DNA of 64,000 bases from Streptomyces bicolor. GTDB taxonomy: Bacteria; Actinomycetota; Actinomycetes; Streptomycetales; Streptomycetaceae. Positions 20,496-28,839 of the stretch are shown here, one piece after another (within the stretch, counting starts at the first letter, position 1; each line of letters starts with the position of its first letter). The position numbers and the translations under genes are program-made. The notes under the pieces are model-generated. The model ran no database searches and had not been told where the DNA came from. It saw only the letters and a program-made list of their open reading frames with translations. Location: contig NZ_JOFS01000031.1 of NCBI RefSeq assembly GCF_000719285.1, positions 42,429-106,428 of the forward strand. The letters run 5' to 3'.

Positions 20496-21974
20496 TTACT
20501 TCTTCTTGCCGCGCTTCTCGCGCACGCGCACCGAGATATGGATCGGCGTCCCCTCGAAGCCGAACTCCTCGCGCAGCCGGCGCTCGATGAAGCGGCGGTA
20601 GCCCGCCTCGATGAAGCCCGAGGCGAAGAGCACGAACCGCGGGGGCTTGGTGCCTGCCTGCGTGCCGAAGAGGATGCGGGGCTGCTTGCCGCCGCGGATC
20701 GGGTGGGGGTGGGCGGCGACCAGCTCGCCGAGGAAGGCGTTCAGCCGCCCGGTCGGGACCCGGGTCTCCCAGCCCGCGAGGGCCGTCTCGATCGCCGGGA
20801 CCAGCTTCTCCATGTGCCGCCCGGTGCGTGCCGAGACGTTCACCCGGGGCGCCCATGCGACCTGGCCGAACTCGGTCTCGATCTCCCGCTCCAGGTAGTA
20901 GCGGCGCTCCTCGTCGAGGGTGTCCCACTTGTTGTAGGCGATCACCATCGCGCGGCCCGCCTCCACGGCCATGGTGACGATGCGCTGGTCCTGCACCGAG
21001 ATGGACTCGGTCGCGTCGATCAGGACGACGGCGACCTCGGCCTTCTCGACGGCGGCGGCGGTGCGCAGCGAGGCGTAGTAGTCGGCGCCCTGCTGGAGGT
21101 GGACGCGCTTGCGGATGCCCGCCGTGTCGACGAACTTCCAGGTCACGCCGCCCAGTTCGATGAGCTCGTCGACCGGGTCACGGGTGGTGCCGGCCAGTTC
21201 GTTGACGACGACGCGCTCCTCGCCGGCCACCTTGTTCAGCAGCGAGGACTTGCCGACGTTCGGGCGGCCGATGAGGGCGATACGGCGCGGGCCGCCGATG
21301 CCGCCCCCGCCGAAGGTCTCGCGCGGCGCGTCCGGCAGCACCTCCAGGACGGCGTCCAGCATGTCGCCGGTGCCGCGGCCGTGCAGAGCCGAGACGGGGT
21401 ACGGCTCACCGAGCCCCAGCGACCACAGGTACGCGGCGTCCGCCTCGCCACTGGGACCGTCGACCTTGTTGGCGCACAGCACCACGGGCTTGCCGGCCTT
21501 GCGCAGCAGTCGTACGACGGCCTCGTCGGTGTCGGTGGCACCCACCTTGGCGTCGACCACGAACACGACGGCGTCGGCGGCCTCGATGGCGAACTCGGCC
21601 TGCGCCGCGACGGAGGCGTCGATGCCGAAGACGTCCTGCTCCCAGCCGCCGGTGTCGACGACCTTGAAGCGGCGGCCGGCCCACTCGGCCTCGTAGGTCA
21701 CACGGTCGCGGGTGACGCCGGGCTTGTCCTCGACGACGGCCTCGCGGCGCCCGATGATGCGGTTGACGAGAGTCGACTTGCCGACATTGGGCCGCCCGAC
21801 GACGGCGAGGACGGGCAGCGGCCCGTGACCGGCCGCTTCGATCGCCCCCTCGACGTCCGCGAGGTCGAAGCCCTCTTCCGCGGCGAGCTCCATGAACTCC
21901 GCGTACTCGGCGTCGCCAAGCTCTCCGTGGTCGTGCTCTTCGAGCGAGCCCTCGGAGTGGATGTGGTCGTTCAT
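20496..21974 (-). CDS. der: ribosome biogenesis GTPase Der (EngA)
   Basis: 492 residues. Two tandem G domains each show GRPNVGKS (about 60 and 235), T/D switch motifs (PGVTRDR, AGTTRDP), DTGG and DTAG, and NKVD/NKWD, followed by a C-terminal KH-like domain. Der acts in 50S subunit assembly. The acidic, His-rich first 50 residues ([22 protein letters not shown]) extend the protein beyond the core, as in other actinobacteria. GAGGT site nine bases before the ATG. It follows plsC and cmk on the same strand. Confidence 0.96.
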   Translation of the reverse strand: MNDHIHSEGSLEEHDHGELGDAEYAEFMELAAEEGFDLADVEGAIEAAGHGPLPVLAVVGRPNVGKSTLVNRIIGRREAVVEDKPGVTRDRVTYEAEWAGRRFKVVDTGGWEQDVFGIDASVAAQAEFAIEAADAVVFVVDAKVGATDTDEAVVRLLRKAGKPVVLCANKVDGPSGEADAAYLWSLGLGEPYPVSALHGRGTGDMLDAVLEVLPDAPRETFGGGGIGGPRRIALIGRPNVGKSSLLNKVAGEERVVVNELAGTTRDPVDELIELGGVTWKFVDTAGIRKRVHLQQGADYYASLRTAAAVEKAEVAVVLIDATESISVQDQRIVTMAVEAGRAMVIAYNKWDTLDEERRYYLEREIETEFGQVAWAPRVNVSARTGRHMEKLVPAIETALAGWETRVPTGRLNAFLGELVAAHPHPIRGGKQPRILFGTQAGTKPPRFVLFASGFIEAGYRRFIERRLREEFGFEGTPIHISVRVREKRGKKK

Positions 21975-22051
21975 GAAGTCCGTACCTCGTTCATCGTGGT
22001 GATCGGTGGAGCACCCGGGTGTTTCCCGGCTGATCCACTACTCAGTGTCGC

Positions 22052-22780
22052 CTAGCGGCCGGTCAGCCGCTTGGAGATTTCCAGGTGCTCGGTGAGCTGC
22101 TTCTGGATGCGCTCGGTCGCCTCGTCCAGCGCCGTGCGGGTGCGCCGCCCGCTGCCGTCGCCCGCCTCGAAGGGTTCGCCGAAGACGACGTCGACGCGGT
22201 GCCGCAGCGGAGGCAGCCCCTTCATCAACCGTCCCCGCTTCTCGGAACTTCCCATCACGGCGACCGGGACGATCGGCGCGCCGCTGCGCACCGCGAAGTA
22301 GGCGAGACCGGCCCGCAGCGAGGCGAAGTCGCCCTCGCCACGGGTGCCCTCGGGGAATATCCCCAGGACACCGCCGTGCGACAGCACGTCGAGCGCCTGC
22401 GTGATCGCCGTGCGGTCGGCCGCGTGACGGTCCACCTTCAGCTGGCCGATGCCGGTCAGGAAGGGGTCGAGCGGGCCGACGAACGCTTCCTTCTTGATCA
22501 GGAAGTGCACGGGCCGGGGCGCCACGCCCATCACCATCGGCCCGTCGATGTTGTGGCTGTGGTTGACCGCGAGGATCACCGGCCCGGTCGCGGGCACCTT
22601 CCAGGCACCCAGGACCCGGGGCCGCCACAGCCCGTACATCAGGCCGACGCCGATGCGCCGCCCGACCTCGGCACCCCGCTCGGAAGGAAGCTGGGGCGGC
22701 GCGGTGGGGGTCCCCCCGGGCTTTCGGCTCTGGGGGAGCCTCGTTGAGGGGCGGTGGTCGGGTGACGGGCGGGCGCTCAC
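22052..22780 (-). CDS. 1-acyl-sn-glycerol-3-phosphate acyltransferase-like (PlsC family)
   Basis: 242 residues. The acyltransferase motifs are NHSHNIDG (H-x4-D, catalytic) and FPEGTRG (phosphate binding). It probably acylates lysophosphatidate at the membrane. The GTG start at 22780 overlaps the cmk stop (GTGA), giving translational coupling. The first 35 or so residues (SARPSPDHRPSTRLPQSRKP) are low quality and are encoded by a dispersed repeat lying between cmk and the conserved start PSERGAEVGRRIGVGLMYGLW. Confidence 0.88.
   Translation of the reverse strand: MSARPSPDHRPSTRLPQSRKPGGTPTAPPQLPSERGAEVGRRIGVGLMYGLWRPRVLGAWKVPATGPVILAVNHSHNIDGPMVMGVAPRPVHFLIKKEAFVGPLDPFLTGIGQLKVDRHAADRTAITQALDVLSHGGVLGIFPEGTRGEGDFASLRAGLAYFAVRSGAPIVPVAVMGSSEKRGRLMKGLPPLRHRVDVVFGEPFEAGDGSGRRTRTALDEATERIQKQLTEHLEISKRLTGR
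22699..22773. repeat. dispersed element inside plsC 5' end, hairpin plus 33-bp block
   Basis: Two parts. A GC-rich imperfect hairpin (22705-22740; GGTCCCCCCGGGC...GCTCTGGGGGAG) is followed by a 33-bp block (22741-22773, starting TCGTTGAGGGG) that recurs at 55408-55440 with 31 of 33 bases identical. Both copies overlap the ends of minus-strand genes. Confidence 0.75.
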
Positions 22781-23463
22781 TTCCCGGCTCGCTTCTCCTC
22801 GACGAGCGTGACGACGCACTCGATGACCTGCGCCAGCGTGAGCTCGGTGGTGTCCACCTCGACGGCGTCGTCCGCCTTGGCGAGCGGCGAGGTCTTGCGG
22901 CTGGAGTCGGCCGCGTCGCGCTTCAGCAGCGCCTCGCGGGTCGTGTGCACGTCGGCGCCCTTGAGCTCACCGCTGCGGCGGGCGGCGCGGGCCTCCGGCG
23001 AGGCGGTGAGGAAGATCTTCAGGTCGGCGTCGGGCAGCACGGTCGTACCGATGTCGCGGCCCTCGACGACGATGCCGTACTCGGCGGAGGTGGCGAGGGA
23101 GCGCTGCAGCTCGGTGATCCGCGCACGCACCTCGGGCACCGCGCTGACGGCGCTGACCTGGGAGGTGACCTCCTGGGTGCGGATCGGGCCGGACACGTCG
23201 GTGCCGTCGACGCTGATCGTCGGGGCCGCCGGGTCGGTGCCGGAGACGATCTCCGGCTTGCCGGCCACCGCGGCGATCGCGGACGGGTCCTCGATGTCGA
23301 TGCCGTTGGTCACCATCCACCAGGTGATCGCCCGGTACTGGGCGCCGGTGTCGAGGTAGCTCAGCCCGAGCTGCGCGGCGACGGCCTTCGACGTGCTCGA
23401 CTTGCCCGTGCCGGAGGGGCCGTCGATGGCGACAATCACGGGCTTGGCGGCACCGTTTTCCAC
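22777..23463 (-). CDS. cmk: cytidylate kinase
   Basis: 228 residues. P-loop IDGPSGTGKSS near residue 15, then LDTGAQYRA and GRDIGTTVLPDA, the CMP-binding and catalytic motifs of bacterial CMP kinase. It phosphorylates CMP and dCMP. GTG start after GGAAGGTG. Gene order tyrA-cmk-plsC-der agrees with actinobacterial cmk-der linkage. Confidence 0.96.
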   Translation of the reverse strand: MENGAAKPVIVAIDGPSGTGKSSTSKAVAAQLGLSYLDTGAQYRAITWWMVTNGIDIEDPSAIAAVAGKPEIVSGTDPAAPTISVDGTDVSGPIRTQEVTSQVSAVSAVPEVRARITELQRSLATSAEYGIVVEGRDIGTTVLPDADLKIFLTASPEARAARRSGELKGADVHTTREALLKRDAADSSRKTSPLAKADDAVEVDTTELTLAQVIECVVTLVEEKRAGK

Positions 23464-23544
23464 GGGGGGACACCTTCCTGGTGCGGTGTGCTGGGGGTGA
23501 CGGGCGCGAGGGCGCCCCGCACAAGGTTACTGGGTGCGCGTCAC

Positions 23545-23631
23545 TCGTCCGGCCGCGCACTCTCAGCCCGTCCGGCGTTTGAGGACGAGGCCCCTTCAGG
23601 GCCGACGGGGGTCCAGGGGGCGGCGGAGGCG
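23545..23631. repeat. dispersed Streptomyces intergenic element
   Basis: Lies between cmk and tyrA. It includes CAGCCCGTCCGGCGTTTGAG, then GGCCCCTTCAGGGCC (5-bp hairpin), then GGGGGTCCAGGGGG. I remember this combination from many Streptomyces intergenic regions; there is only one copy in the window. Confidence 0.5.
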
Positions 23632-23638
23632 AAAAACC

Positions 23639-24724
23639 CTACTGCCGGATCGCCCAGCCCCGCTCCCGCAACCCGGCCGACAACACCGGCGCCGCATTGG
23701 GCTCCACCATCAGCTGGACCAGACCCGCCTGCTGCCCCGTCGCATGCTCGATCCGCACATCCTCGATGTTGACCCCGGCCCGTCCCGCGTCCGCGAAGAT
23801 CCGCGCCAGCTGTCCCGGCTGGTCGTCGATCAGCACGGCGACGACCTCGTAGACCCGCGGAGCGGCCCCGTGCTTGCCGGGCACCCGGACCTGCCCGGCG
23901 TTCCCGCGCCGCAGCACGTCCTCGATACCGGAGGTCCCCTCCAGCCGCTTCGCCTCGTCGGACGACTGCAGTGCCCGCAGCGCCCGCACCGTCTCCTCCA
24001 GATCCCCGGCGACGTCCGTGAGCAGATCGGCCACGGGCCCCGGGTTCGCGGAGAGGATGTCGATCCACATCCGGGGATCGGACGCGGCGATCCGGGTCAC
24101 GTCCCGAATGCCCTGGCCACACAGTCGTACGGCCGCCTCCTCGGCGTTCTCCAGACGCGCGGCGACCATGCTGGACACCAGGTGCGGCATGTGGGACACC
24201 AGCGCGACCGCGCGGTCGTGGGCGTCGGCGTCCATCACCACCGGCACCGCGCGGCAGTGCGAGACGAGCTCCAGGGCGAGGTTGAGCACCTCGGTGTCGG
24301 TGTCGCGGGTCGGCGTGAGCACCCAGGGGCGCCCCTCGAAGAGGTCTCCGGTCGCGGCCAGCGGCCCGGACTTCTCCCGGCCCGACATGGGATGCGTGCC
24401 GATGTAGGACGACAGGTCGAGCCCGAGCGCCTCCAGCGCGCGGCGCGGCCCGCCCTTGACGCTGGCCACGTCGAGGTAGCCGCGGGCCACACCCCGGCGC
24501 ATGGCGTCCGCGAGCACGCCCGCCACGTGCGCGGGCGGGGCAGCGATGATCGCCAGGTCGACGGGGCCTTCGGGTGCATCGTCGGTGCCGGCGCCGAGCG
24601 CGGCCGCCGTGCGTGCCTGCTCGGGGTCGTGGTCGGCGAGGTGGACGACGACCCCGCGCGCGGCCAGCGCCAGCGCGGCGGACGTACCGATGAGGCCGGT
24701 GCCGATGACGAGTGCGGTTCTCAC
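23639..24724 (-). CDS. tyrA: prephenate dehydrogenase with ACT domain
   Basis: 361 residues. N-terminal Rossmann fold (VIGTGLIGTSAALALA, residues 6-21), catalytic region with HPMSGREKSGP and SHMPHLVSS (His residues of the TyrA family), and a C-terminal ACT domain (about 285-361, VLIDDQPGQLARIFADAGRAGVNIEDVRIE) for probable feedback by tyrosine. It converts prephenate to 4-hydroxyphenylpyruvate. The GTG start overlaps the aroH stop (GTGA), so the two aromatic-pathway enzymes are coupled. Confidence 0.95.
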   Translation of the reverse strand: MRTALVIGTGLIGTSAALALAARGVVVHLADHDPEQARTAAALGAGTDDAPEGPVDLAIIAAPPAHVAGVLADAMRRGVARGYLDVASVKGGPRRALEALGLDLSSYIGTHPMSGREKSGPLAATGDLFEGRPWVLTPTRDTDTEVLNLALELVSHCRAVPVVMDADAHDRAVALVSHMPHLVSSMVAARLENAEEAAVRLCGQGIRDVTRIAASDPRMWIDILSANPGPVADLLTDVAGDLEETVRALRALQSSDEAKRLEGTSGIEDVLRRGNAGQVRVPGKHGAAPRVYEVVAVLIDDQPGQLARIFADAGRAGVNIEDVRIEHATGQQAGLVQLMVEPNAAPVLSAGLRERGWAIRQ

Positions 24725-25089
24725 TGGGCGATGTCCTTGCGCAGGGCGGCCGCGGCACCGAGGTAGACGTGCGCGATGTCGGCGCGGGGCCGGTCGGACT
24801 CGATGTGCGCGAGGACGCGTACGACCCGCGGCATGGCGCCCTCGATGTCCAGTTCCTGGGCGCAGATCAGCGGTACGTCGGCGAAGCCGCTGCCGAGCTT
24901 GCGGGCGGCCGCCGCCGGGAAGTCGCTGTGCAGATCGGGCGTCGCCGTGAACCAGATGCTGATCAGGTCGTCCGCGCTCAGGCCGTTGCGCTCCAGGATC
25001 GCGGTGAGCAGGGCCCCGACCTGCTCGTCCATGTGACCGGCCTCGTCCCGCTCCAGTTGGACGGCCCCCCGGACCGCTCGTACCGCCAC
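24721..25089 (-). CDS. aroH: chorismate mutase, AroH type
   Basis: 122 residues, the usual length of monofunctional AroH. Recognisable features are VRAVRGAVQLERDE at the N-terminus with the active-site Arg, ISIWFTATPDLHSDFPAAAARKLG, and VPLICAQELDIEGAMPRVVRVLAH. It converts chorismate to prephenate, the substrate of the next gene. GTG start. Confidence 0.95.
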   Translation of the reverse strand: MAVRAVRGAVQLERDEAGHMDEQVGALLTAILERNGLSADDLISIWFTATPDLHSDFPAAAARKLGSGFADVPLICAQELDIEGAMPRVVRVLAHIESDRPRADIAHVYLGAAAALRKDIAQ

Positions 25090-25399
25090 GGCTCTGCTCC
25101 TCGCTGCTCTGCGCTGCTCTATGGATCGGCTCTTCGACTCGCCAGCCTAGTCAGCCCGCGTGCGGCGGACGCAGGTCGCCCGCCCGCTGAGACGCCTGGG
25201 CTACGGGCCGTCGGCTTTGAGCCAATGTCGCCCGTCCATCCCGATTTCGCGACCGGACCGCGAACGCCTCCGTACACCCCTGGACGGCGGGTCGCGGGTC
25301 CGCTCTCACGCGACGACGGGGGCGAAGAACGCGTCCTCCCCGTCACCCTCGAACCGACGACCCCGTCACTGTCGAAGACACCCGTCCCGAACGCCGGCT

Positions 25400-25680
25400 A
25401 CGCGGGCCGCACCGACGACGACTCCTCACCGGCAAGGACGGTGGCGTCCTGAACGGCAGCCTCAAGGAGGGCAAGCGGATCCGCGGCACGGTCGACATCG
25501 ACGGTGAGCACCACGCCTTCACCGCCGACAGGACGAGGAAGCCATCGGGCCTGTACCGGGCCACCGCCACCGTGCGCGGCGCCGAGGTCGACGGCGGCTG
25601 GATCGTGCTGCCGGTCGGCCGTCAGGTCGACGTCCTCACCCGCGACGGCGAGCCCTCGCCCGCCCCGCGGCCCCCTGATC
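25400..25680 (+). pseudogene. remnant of a secreted/hypothetical Streptomyces protein
   Basis: In the frame of 25425 the sequence reads LTGKDGGVLNGSLKEGKR, then DIDGEHHAFTADRTRKPSGL and RATATVRGAEVDGGWIVLPV, with good codon bias, but no start codon or ribosome-binding site precedes it and the frame breaks down after about 25680. The sequence then turns into the 3' half of another gene. I do not know the family. Confidence 0.6.
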
Positions 25681-25935
25681 TTGCTGTCCGTCCCCGTTGC
25701 GGTGCACTGCCTGTACGCAATGGGCTACCAGACGTATGAAACGCGCGTTTTCTTGCACTCTGTCCTGGGTTGCTTCTCCTTCTGTGCTTTCAGTGCAAAG
25801 ATGCTGTTTCTCCGGTCGGAGCGACCCCCCGGCCGGCTGCTGCCGATCGTGGGCGGGCTGGTCTTCACCGCTCTCACGATCATCTGGCTGGCCTCCGCCC
25901 TCTGGTTCTTCCGCACTTTCGGAGTGACGACATGA
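25681..25935 (+). pseudogene. 3' fragment of a DUF6529-type membrane protein gene
   Basis: The frame ending at 25935 reads LLSVPVAVHCLYAMGYQTYE, HSVLGCFSFCAFSAKMLFLRS and ALTIIWLASALWFFRTFGVT, which is the C-terminal membrane part of DUF6529-like proteins as I remember them. The first half of the gene is missing. It still ends in ATGA overlap with the Rieske gene, which is the usual arrangement for an intact pair. The junction at about 25675-25690 looks like a deletion that removed everything between two genes. Confidence 0.6.
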
Positions 25936-26372
25936 GCATCCGTCCGACGCGGCGCACGATCCTCATCGCGACAGGCGGGGCGGGCGCGGCGGCGCTCGTC
26001 GCGGGCTGCGGCGATTCCGGCGACAACGGCGACTCCGGCGACTCGACACCGACCTCCACCTCGACCGGCTCCCCCGGCCAGGACGGCCAGGAGCTGACCA
26101 CCACGGACAAAGTCCCGGTCGGCGGCGGCACGATCTTCAAGGACGAGCAGGTGGTGGTGACCCAGCCGCAGCAGGGCGAGTTCAAGGCCTTCTCCGCCAT
26201 CTGCACCCACCAGCGGTGCACGGTCGGCAGTGTCTCGGGCGGGACGATCAACTGCCCCTGCCACGGCAGCAAGTTCAGCATCACGGACGGCTCGGTGGCC
26301 AACCCTCCGGCGACACGGCCGCTGCCCGAGAAGCAGATCACCGTGGACGGAAATTCGATCCGCCTGATGTGA
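25932..26372 (+). CDS. Rieske [2Fe-2S] lipoprotein
   Basis: 146 residues. A Tat-like twin-arginine N-terminus (RPTRRTILIATGG) ends in lipobox LVAGC (Cys26). After a Ser/Thr/Asp linker comes the Rieske fold: C91-T-H93-x-x-C96 and C108-P-C110-H111, giving two Cys and two His cluster ligands plus the disulphide pair. It is exported folded and anchored on the outer membrane face, where it may accept electrons in an unknown chain. It is normally preceded by a DUF6529 membrane protein, here broken, so its partner may be lost. Confidence 0.9.
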   Translation: MSIRPTRRTILIATGGAGAAALVAGCGDSGDNGDSGDSTPTSTSTGSPGQDGQELTTTDKVPVGGGTIFKDEQVVVTQPQQGEFKAFSAICTHQRCTVGSVSGGTINCPCHGSKFSITDGSVANPPATRPLPEKQITVDGNSIRLM

Positions 26373-26394
26373 CCCGCCGCGTACGCTCCGGGGC

Positions 26395-27138
26395 ATGCAC
26401 CCCGAGACCCTGGTACGCGACCACACGATCTACGCCTGCGTCATGGGCTCGCGCGCCTTCGGTCTGGCGACGGACGGCAGCGACACCGACCGCCGGGGCG
26501 TGTTCCTCGCCCCAACCCCCCTCTTCTGGCGCTTCGACAAGCCGCCCACCCACGTCGAAGGCCCCCAGGAGGAGCAGTTCAGCTGGGAACTGGAGCGCTT
26601 CTGCGAGCTTGCGCTGCGCGCCAACCCGAACATCCTGGAGTGCCTGCACTCCCCACTCGTGGAGTATGCCGACGACACGGGCCGCGAGCTCCTCGCCCTG
26701 CGCGAGGCTTTCCTGTCCCGCCAGGCCCACGAGACGTTCACCCGCTACGCGCTCGGCCAGCGCAAGAAGCTGGAGGCCGACGTACGCGCTCACGGCGCCC
26801 CGCGCTGGAAGCACGCGATGCACCTCCTGCGCCTTCTGGCGAGCGCCCGCGACCTGCTGCGCACCGGCCGCCTGACGATCGATGTCGGCGACCGGCGCGA
26901 GCCACTGCTGGCGGTCAAGCGCGGCGAGGTCCCCTGGCCGGAGATCGAGTCGCGGATGACCCGCCTGGCGGGCGAGGCGGAGCAGGCCCTCCGGCACAGC
27001 CCGCTCCCGGCCGAGCCGGACCGCCGCCGCGTGGAGGACTTCCTGACGCGGGCCCGCCGCGCCTCAGCCCTCCAGCCGGGTCCGTACGACGAGGGCGTGC
27101 AGGGCGTCGTAGGCGCTCGGCGCGTCGGGCAGCGCTGA
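26395..27138 (+). CDS. nucleotidyltransferase of the YcgL/COG3541 type
   Basis: 247 residues. N-terminal Pol-beta-type active site MGSRAFGLATDGSDTDRRG (GS-x11-DTD, about 16-34) followed by an all-alpha C-terminal half. Members of this group are often linked with ADP-ribose- or RNA-processing enzymes; the substrate is not known. It runs convergently into a second, divergent member and their 3' ends overlap by 75 bp. The C-terminal 25 residues are therefore antisense to the partner and may not be conserved. Confidence 0.82.
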   Translation: MHPETLVRDHTIYACVMGSRAFGLATDGSDTDRRGVFLAPTPLFWRFDKPPTHVEGPQEEQFSWELERFCELALRANPNILECLHSPLVEYADDTGRELLALREAFLSRQAHETFTRYALGQRKKLEADVRAHGAPRWKHAMHLLRLLASARDLLRTGRLTIDVGDRREPLLAVKRGEVPWPEIESRMTRLAGEAEQALRHSPLPAEPDRRRVEDFLTRARRASALQPGPYDEGVQGVVGARRVGQR

Positions 27139-27813
27139 GGCGGTCTGCGCCTCGTCGAGCACACCGTGCAGCCGGTCGATGTCGGCCGCCACGCGCGCGT
27201 GGTCGACATCGGCGGCCCCGTGCTCCCGCTCCGCCTTCGCCGCGATCAGCTCCGGCAGGTAGGCCGGGGCTTCGACCTGCTCCAGCAGCGTGGGGAGATG
27301 CGCCTGCACCTCACCGGCGCGCATCAGGTGAACGCCGGTGAGCAGCGCCCGGAACGTGTACAGCAGCGGCTTGAGCTCCCCGGTCTTCTCGAACAGCCGC
27401 CACTGCGTGTTCGCGAACCCGCGGTAGTGATGGGCGTGGTGACCGGTGAGCACCGCGGGCGCCAGTTCGGCCAGCTCCCGGTGGGCGTCCGTGGTGTGCA
27501 CGACGAGCGGCGAGAGCAGCTGCTCCAGGACGTAGCCGTTGCGGCGCAGCATCAGCCGTACGAACTTGCGCAGGTCGTGCGTGACCAGGTCCATCTCTAC
27601 GCCGTCCCGCACCCACATGCGCGACCGCGTCTCGTCCGGCTCCCGCAGCCCGACGAGGTCGGCGGCGGGCAGCAGGTGGACGCCCCTCAGGTCCACGTCG
27701 GAGTCGCGTGACGGGAAGCCGTACAGATGCGCGCCGGAGACGGTCGCGAACAGCACCGGGTCGGGCTGTTCGGCGACGACGGGCGCGAGGTCGATGTCCA
27801 GGGCGTCGATCAT
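27064..27813 (-). CDS. nucleotidyltransferase of the YcgL/COG3541 type (operon member)
   Basis: 249 residues. Active site VSGAHLYGFPSRDSDVDLRG (about 25-44) with the Asp-x-Asp pair, then a helical domain with RRNGYVLEQLLSPLVV. It begins 3 bases after the ADP-ribosylglycohydrolase stop and is the last gene of the NrtR-like operon. Likely role is transfer of a nucleotide onto, or from, a substrate connected with ADP-ribose; this is inferred from context only. Confidence 0.85.
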   Translation of the reverse strand: MIDALDIDLAPVVAEQPDPVLFATVSGAHLYGFPSRDSDVDLRGVHLLPAADLVGLREPDETRSRMWVRDGVEMDLVTHDLRKFVRLMLRRNGYVLEQLLSPLVVHTTDAHRELAELAPAVLTGHHAHHYRGFANTQWRLFEKTGELKPLLYTFRALLTGVHLMRAGEVQAHLPTLLEQVEAPAYLPELIAAKAEREHGAADVDHARVAADIDRLHGVLDEAQTASALPDAPSAYDALHALVVRTRLEG

Positions 27814-27816
27814 CCG

Positions 27817-28839
27817 TCAAGCGTCCCAGAGCGCTCCGAGGGTCAGCAGGTCACCCCGGTACTCGATCCGGTCCGCCCACTCCGTGGGCCAGGCCTCGTC
27901 CCCCAGCCAGGCGCCCGCGAACGCGCCCGTCAGGCACGCGATCGAGTCCGAGTCGCCGGAGGTGCACGCCGCCCGGCGCAGGGCCGTCAGGGGCTCGTCC
28001 ACGAACCACAGGAAGCACAACAGGCCGGTGGCCAGGGCCTCTTCGGCGATCCAGCCCGCACCGGTGGCCAGACACGGGTCGGTCTCGGGCGAGGCCGTGC
28101 GCACGGCGTCCTGGAGGCGGTCCAGGATGGCCAGGCACTCGTCCCAGCCCCGCGCGACGAAGTGCTCGGGGTCGGGGTCCTGGCTGCGCGTCCACAGGTC
28201 GCCGAGCCAGCGCTCGTGGTAGTGGGTGCGGTTGTCGAGGGCGTACGACCGCAGCAGCCCGACGAGTCCCGACGGGTCGGCGCCCTGCGCGAGGAGGCGT
28301 ATGGCGTGCGCGGTCAGGTCGGAGGCGGCGAGTGCCGTCGGATGCCCGTGGGTGAGGGCGGACTGCAACTGGGCGGCGCCCGCGCGCTGTTCGTCGCTCA
28401 GGCCGGGGATGAGCCCGATCGGCGCGACGCGCATGTTGGCGCCGCAGCCCTTGGAGTTGATCTGGCCGGCGTCCTGCCAGGGCCTGCGCTCGTCCTTCAG
28501 CAGATTGCAGGCGACGAGGCAGGTCCGGCCCGGCGCGCGATTGTTCTCCGGCGACTGGTACCAGTCCACGAACTCCTCCCGCACCGGGCGCTCCAGCCGC
28601 TTCGGCCCGAGCACGCCCCGGTCCATCGCCGTCCGCAGCCCCTTCCCGAGCGCCAGCGTCATCTGTGTGTCGTCGGTGACGATCGCCGGCGTCGGCAGCT
28701 CCATCTCGCGCCACGGCCCGCACTTGGCGAGGATCGACGGCACGTCGTTGAACTCCGTCGGGAAGCCGAGCGCGTCCCCGAGGGCGAGGCCGAGCAGGGA
28801 GCCGGTGGCGGCGCGCTTGCGGACGGTGGTCGTGGTCAT
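27817..28839 (-). CDS. ADP-ribosylglycohydrolase family protein
   Basis: 340 residues. Motifs of the DraG/ARH family: GSLLGLALGDALGFPTEF, VTDDTQMTLALGKGL (metal-binding Thr-Asp-Asp) and the C-terminal SGDSDSIACLTGAFAGAWLG (second metal-binding Asp-x-Asp). Such enzymes use two Mg ions to remove ADP-ribose from proteins, nucleic acids or small molecules. The ATG at 28839 overlaps the upstream Nudix stop (ATGA), so the genes are coupled. Confidence 0.93.
   Translation of the reverse strand: MTTTTVRKRAATGSLLGLALGDALGFPTEFNDVPSILAKCGPWREMELPTPAIVTDDTQMTLALGKGLRTAMDRGVLGPKRLERPVREEFVDWYQSPENNRAPGRTCLVACNLLKDERRPWQDAGQINSKGCGANMRVAPIGLIPGLSDEQRAGAAQLQSALTHGHPTALAASDLTAHAIRLLAQGADPSGLVGLLRSYALDNRTHYHERWLGDLWTRSQDPDPEHFVARGWDECLAILDRLQDAVRTASPETDPCLATGAGWIAEEALATGLLCFLWFVDEPLTALRRAACTSGDSDSIACLTGAFAGAWLGDEAWPTEWADRIEYRGDLLTLGALWDA

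Noticed and set aside
24712..25400. A gene in the 310 bases upstream of aroH
   Set aside because: Open frames exist but show no RBS or plausible domain; the segment near 25226 has no consistent codon bias.
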